Origin: Bostrychus sinensis
Lineage: Eukaryota; Chordata; Actinopteri; Gobiiformes; Eleotridae
Direction of reading: 5' to 3'
NCBI GenBank assembly: GCA_020698575.1
Contig: CM036244.1
Coordinates: forward strand, 3,586,546 to 3,650,545
DNA: 64,000 nt
Shown piece after piece: positions 47,201-54,200 of this stretch. The notes below the pieces were generated by a model. That model saw only the letters and a list, made by a program, of their open reading frames with translations, had not been told where the DNA came from and searched no databases. The translations under genes were made by a program, and so were the position numbers. Numbering within the stretch: position 1 is the first letter of the stretch; each line of letters opens with the position of its first letter.

Positions 47201-48192
47201 CAGTACAGGAGTATTTCTCACTTCAGTACAGGAGTATTTCTCACTTCAGTACAGGAGTATTTCCCACTTCAGTACAGGAGTATTTCCCACTTCAGTACAG
47301 GAGTATTTCTCACTTCAGTACAGGAGTATTTCTCACTTCAGTACAGGAGTATTTCTCACTTCAGTACAGGAGTATTTCTCACTTCAGTACAGGAGTATTT
47401 CCCACTTCAGTACAGGAGTATTTCCCACTTCAATACAGGAGTATTTCTCACTTCAGTACAGGAGTATTTCCCACTTCAGTACAGTGAAGTTATATACACC
47501 ACACTGAAGTTATATACACGACACTGAAGTTATATACACGACACTGAAGTTATATACACAACACTAAAGTTATATACACGACACTAAAGTTATATACACA
47601 ACACTGAAGTTATATACACGACACTGAAGTTATATACACAACACTGAAGTTATATACACGACACTGAAGTTATATACACGACACTAAAGTTGTGTGCAGT
47701 CTATGCGAGGATGAGTTCAGTGACCACTGCAGTAACACAGTTCAGAGCATTTACTCTGCTGTGAACCACAACAATTGTTATTAATTGAAGAATTAAACTT
47801 ATTTTTGTTAAAGTTCTAAAAGAGATGACTCGTGCTTTTTTAGGTAAGTTTTGTGGATTTGTTGGTTGTTCCTTATTTAGGCAAACTTTGTCTGAGTTAC
47901 AGCTCTCAAAGAGAGATTCATTTATTTTCTTTGCAAGTTTTGTTTGCATTGCACAAGTTTACAGTAAAGTATGTGAAGGTTAATTCAGAATAAATGTTCT
48001 AAATTTACAATTTTGTGTTTGTACATGAATTCATAATACGGTTAATAGCGATTAATTTTTTTTAATCGATTCCCGGCCCTACTATAATTACTACTTACTG
48101 CATCCACCACTAGGGTCAAATATCTAACAGGATGCAATCTAACATGAGCAATTAATAAGTGAATATTAAATTTGTAAAATAATACAGAAAAC

Positions 48193-48241
<49 letters not shown>

Positions 48242-51200
48242 GCCATCATTATTATTATATGGTGCTGTACCTTTTTATTTGCAACAATATTGCAAAAAAT
48301 ATATTGTAATACAATAATTAAGAGCATAAAAAAGTTCACAAAAGTTACTTTTCAACTCTGGTTTTATAGGAAAGAGTAGTACAGAGAGTATTTGCAAAGT
48401 ACTTAAGGTATTTATCGTAAGCTGGGGACACAGCGGAGGATTATCAGCAGGATTATGTATCAAACATTCTTAATATTTACAATTTTCATCCCCGACTATA
48501 CTGACGAAAAAACTGCAACAGCCAGCTGTCAGCAAGGCGTCAGGAGGCAGAACCACTGACTTTGAAACAAAGAAGTGCTCAATACAAATAAGCTGGAAAT
48601 AGCAACCTTTGACATATATTCCTCATATACAGTCGCTGATATTAACACAAAGCGAAATAAAGGAATGACTCTCCTCACAGCTCAGACTGAAAATGTATAA
48701 ACTGCTCCTGAAGCATTTTCTCTTGCTCTCACATTCTTCTTATCCTTTCTTTGTTTTTCACTGCCAATTCCAGCGCATGCCCTGACAGCCGTCTGACATC
48801 TGACACGATGGTCGTCCTCCACCGTGTTTAAAGCAGATTTTTTAAACACTTTAAACACTTGGAGTCAGTAGTTAATATAAAGAGGAGAGTAAATACTGGG
48901 GAGTGTCGGAGTGAGGCTGGAAGTGAAGCGTCAGTAAACATGAGACTCTGGTGGGCCACCAGCTCTCTGTGCTTTAAATTCACTTCTCCCGAGTCGCTGC
49001 GCCACTTTACCATATTTTAACAACTCGTCATATAACGACACAATTCTGACTTGTGTTTAATGCACTATAAACTGCAAATGCAATGTTTTGTTTCTCGAAG
49101 CGAGAGTCGTACGGCACTAAACCGGAAACAGCTGTTGCTAATATACGCCAGCTTTATTTATCAAAAAAGTTAGCACAACTTAGCTCGTCCTCTCTCTGGA
49201 AAAGGCTGTTTAGTATGCGTTGCATTAAAAATAACATTTTCCTTTTTATTACTGCTCTTTTGTCTCCATTTTTTGTCACAATAAAATCGCAGCTACAAAC
49301 TGAGAGTGTGTAGTCTGGTGGTCTGCAGGATCCTGTCGTCTGTGCAGTGGCAGGATTATAAGATTAAAAAATCTATTCTTGTTATGTCTGTGGTCCACAC
49401 TCAGTGTTCCACAGTTTTTAAATCTGTTAAGATTTAAAACTTTTCAGTGTGTCCCCAGTTTTAAGCTGATAGACCAACAACAGACAAAATATTTGCGCTA
49501 AGCTCTGATTTGTTTAAAGGGACGTCCTACCTTTGTCCACGGACAGAGGCTGCTGTCCCAGTAAGACCAGTTGGACGTCCTGGTACAGTCCAGTTTGTTT
49601 GGCCTCGTCCAGCATTCCCTCGCTGGCGTCCACTCCCACGAACATCCTGAAGCCCAGCCCTGACATCTGCACACACAACCATTCAGTTGTTCAGTTATCA
49701 TTAATATGATTTGTTTGTCAGTTTGTTAGGATCCTTGTCCTGTAGTCACGCGTGTTCCTGAGATCCAGCTCACCAAATATACATCAATTCATACAAAGGA
49801 AAAATATCGTTGAAAAGTTGATGTTGCATTTACACAACAACAACAATCGAGCAACGATAATCACAGAGTCTTATAAGAAATCCCAATAAATGTATATTCC
49901 TTGTACAAATTGCATTCACAAAAACACAATTTATCCTGCAACCTACTAAAATATTAATTTCATTACAAAGCTGCACAAATGCATCAGTAGCAGGGCTGAG
50001 GTGAGACCGGCGTTTTGGGTGCCCTGGGTGGATTTGCTTGGTTGGTGCTGTAGCGTTCTGAAACGCTTGTCCATTTGTGTTCAAGTCTAACTTTAAAATC
50101 ATAGAAAACAACAAATGTGTGAAGTTGTTACAAAATGTAAGAGCAGAATGTCATCAGTGAGTTTGTTTGGCTCCAAAAGCAATGTTTTTTTACTTTCCTT
50201 GGGTAATAAAAAACAGAAAACTAATTACTTTGCAAAATGTTACTTTTATGTTGACTATAAGCACACAATTTATTGATTTATTTATGTGAATGTGTGTGTA
50301 CAAGTGCTATGTGTTCTTTTTTGTGTGTTTTTGTTTTTTATAAACCCTTTCAGGAATGATGTGTTTAAAAAAGTTGTGCACACAGCCTGGAACCCAGATT
50401 AACATTCGGTCCACAAGGACACAAAATAAAAACATTAATTTTGACATTTTTTGGGCAGCAGGAATGAACGTCTGTTGTTTATATGTTTACTTAAAATTAC
50501 AAATTAAAATGAGTTGATATAATCCAGATGTGAGTCAGTACCGTTTGCTAAAGTGAACTTGTAAAAGTAGGATTTGTGGTGATTGATGAATGAAATCTGA
50601 GCATACAATGTGGAATTATTGCAATCCAACACATTTCTGTTACTATTTGTCCTGTGCAACATTGCAATTAAGAAATGTAAATTACGTAGCCTTTAGCTCA
50701 TATGCTAAATATAGACGCTAACTGCTATGTTAAATAAAATGGCTAAATGTTCACACACTCACTAATGTTATGGAATCAGACTCAGATATTACTCACATGT
50801 GGCAGAGTAGTTATCAGTTACCACACCTGTCTTAATTATTCCTAATTTGTGATGTTTGGTGGCTAGCGCTAAATGCTCCATTAAAAATGTATTATCATCT
50901 TTTTTTTAACTTTCAGTACCAGACTTTGGAATGCAGACGTTCTGTTCTGTTTACAAACACAAGAAGGGTTTATACACAGAGGATGAAAAAAAAAGGTGCC
51001 CTAAAGTATACATTTTTGAAGAACATACATAATGAATGTGAAGTGTTAAAAAAAAAGCATGATTTTTGCATCAAACTCCTGTAAAAAAAACAACAAAAAA
51101 ACAGCTACTTTATATAAACCAGAAGATGAATGCATGGATTTGAAATATTAAATTTGCTTCATAAATTTGGGGCCCATTCTGAAAACCTGCCCTTGGGCCC

Positions 51201-54200
51201 CACATTACTAAGTTACGCCACTGTAGACTCACCTTTTACTGATGGACGAGCAGGTTTTGCAGAGATCGCCGTTAATTAGCCTCAGTAAATTTCATGTAAA
51301 CCTGTTAATTCTCTTGAAAATTTTAGGTCATAAATTATATTCCTGAGACAGAGTTTGTTTTTATGATAATATTTAAAAAAAAGGGAAGAAGCTCTGACCT
51401 TTTTGGCGACCAGTCCAGAGCCACAGGCCACGTCTAGGACTCTGGTCTGAGGCGGGCTCCCAGTGAAGTGCTGCATTAGGACGGTCACTGCGTGTTCATG
51501 AGCCCTGTACTCCATCAGAGACATGACCTGCACAGGGGACGGCAGACAGGGGTAGACCGGGGTTAGTACCGTTTTAGTTCTGCAAGCATGAGTTCTGACT
51601 GTGAATATTGTTGTAGTCAAGACCGCACTAATCCAGAACAAGACCAGGCTGAGACCAAGGCCCAATCCCATTTCTCATTCTTACCCCTACCCCTTCCCTC
51701 GCCCTTCGCCTTCCCCTTAGACCTTAAAACAGAGGGGTAAGAGGTCGGGCTGACAATACCCCCCTAAGAAATAGGACACTGCTATATTAGGCTAACATCA
51801 TTGTACAAACCATTTGTTCAGTTTATACTTTACTTTTTTAAAACAAGCCAACATCAGCCTGAAGGGGGCGCATGTGAACAACAGGAGAACTGTAGGTGAA
51901 CGAGCTTCAGCTCAAACACAACTGTAACAGCAGAGAAAGCAACAAACTGCTGAGAACTAAAACTGTCATGGGATTAATCTTCACCATACACCGCGTGGAG
52001 CAGGAGGAGCTCACTGTGCTCAGGTAAAGATCACCTGTCTCTGTAAACACAGCCACATGTGCGTCACGTGACTCATGCATCAAATTAGCGGCATTAAAAT
52101 GAGGTTATGGGATATATGAAGCTTTTTGTGTTTGTTTTTTGACTGAAACATCAGTTATATTATTTAAAAACACCGCGGGTCCCGCTGATAAAGCTCTAAA
52201 TCCTCGTCTGAAGCCTGCATTTCAAAGCGATGTTCTCCACAAACTTTAACGGTGGATATCTCCGTGATTACTGGAGCTATCGACATAAAACAAACACTGG
52301 CATAAAGTTTAGGGTCCTCTCTGTCAGCGCAAAATGGTGAGACTATTTAGTTACAACATAAATACAAAAGAAATAGTAACAGGTGAACGAAACACAAAAG
52401 AACTCTGTCGTAACTCTTAAAATGGTCATAAATGCAGAATATATGTCTTTGTTGTTGCCATGTTACCCATAAACACGACGTATCATGGTAAACTCCTCCT
52501 ACCCCTTGGTTTTAAGTGTGCATCTGGAAAAGCTCTGTTTGGAGGGGAGTACAGTCCTTCGCCTTAGCCCTCGCCCTCACTGCAAAAGAGAACTGGGACA
52601 GCCCTTCGTCTCTCGTGAACGTGCAAAATGAAGGGCTAGGGCAAAGGGCTAAGGCAAAGGGCTAAGGCAAAGGGCTAAGGGGTAGAAATGGGATCCAGCC
52701 CAAGACAAACCCACACCAGGCTGAGACCAAGCACTGGGAACTAACAGCAGTGATGTGCACAGACATTTTTGGGGCCAGGTGCTTAACCCAAAAAAAGAGG
52801 CACTGACAGTAACAGAAACTTTTACTTAATCACATAATGTAGCCTACACACTGTAATGTACACTGTAGCCTACTTCATTAAACTTTTACAGACTTTTAAT
52901 AGAGGCCGACCGATATATCGGCTGGCGAATATTATCGGCCAATATTGCCCATTGGAAAATTATAGGTTATCAGCCGAAATCTGGCCAATATCCGCCGATA
53001 TAAACAGTATTATTTTTGCTGGAATAAGACCTGTTTACTTGCAAATGGCCTTCTGCTATTTGTCCAGCAGACGCCTGAAAAGCTCAAAATGACAATAAAA
53101 ATATTTTACTCATTTCTTTGCCATATATTCTCAGAACAAAAATTCAAAATGCATTCTGTAGTTCTCCCCATGCTCTACTTGGACACCAAGATTAAATTAA
53201 ATTAAAGTTAAAGCTAAATAAAATAAATAAATGAATACAAGACATAAAATATATAATAATATTCCCCACACCAATGCCCACTACAACCTACATAACAATC
53301 AGCTTTCTGCAATATTTTAAAAATAAGTTTAGTCTAATAAAGTGGCCTGGGGTGCACACGCATGGAAAGAAAAATGCTTTAAAATACTTTTTTCTAATGT
53401 ATAATGTAACGGCTGATGTATCGGATATCGGTATTTTTTTTTTTTGGTTACGTAATATCGGTATTGGCATCGGCCTCAAAAAAGCCATATCGGTCGGGCT
53501 TTAACTTTTTAATGAAAAGGCATAAGCAGAAATACAACTATGGCAAAAACAACAAAAAAAAAAGAAAAATGTGGAATTTCACTTCATTTAACAAGTGTCA
53601 TGATATTCTTATCTGGTTATAGTTTTAAATTATGAATAGATTTTGTAGATACAGGCCACAGGTGACATGAGGTGGGCTTATAAATAGTGCAGTTCAACAC
53701 TAAACTTCCTAACACCAACAAACTGGTGTCAGTGTGTTTAGTAGTTTCATATTATAGCCTATATTTTGTGGCATACTGGTATTTTATAAATGACAATCTC
53801 ACCAAGGCCAAGGAAACACTGTCTAGCATACAAACACATAAAATATAATAAAAAGCTAAATTGAATTACTTGGTGAATAGCTTTTTATTAGGATCTTTAC
53901 ACAGTAACAGTAGGTTATTGACAATGCCTAAAACCCCTCCAAACTGTTGCCTGTTTTGCTGTGTCCCAGTCTCCATTTTACCGTAGGACATGTCCAGAGA
54001 TGTTTTTGCTGTAAATGTGGTGCAGCGGTGCAAATGTAGCTCAACCTGGACCCTACATGAGCTGCACAGCCCCTCCTCCAGTCCCACCGTGTCCTCTCTG
54101 TGCTCAGTCCTGACTGCTCATGAGCCTCTCTACACTGGCCTCTGTGTCTGAGTCTGTGTAAAGCTGTGGACCGTTCACAAGGCTGCGATAAAAACGTGAC

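Larger units (their letters stand above)
38085..48081. mobile_element. 10-kb hAT-bounded unit in intron 3
   Basis: TAGGGCTGGGAAAATTATCG at the left and CGATTCCCGGCCCTA at the right are inverted. Both have AATCG/TTAACG-type subterminal sequence. Flanks ttataatt (38077-38084) and ctataatt (48082-48089) match at 7 of 8, as for hAT. Between the ends lie a 30-bp minisatellite, a CACTA-like element, the 23-bp array and a 20-bp array. No hAT transposase is recognised. Confidence 0.65.

Noticed and set aside
42138..47507. 1789-codon open frame
   Set aside because: It is the read-through of a 23-bp tandem repeat with no stop in any forward frame; indels do not close it. No start context, domain or unique sequence supports a protein.
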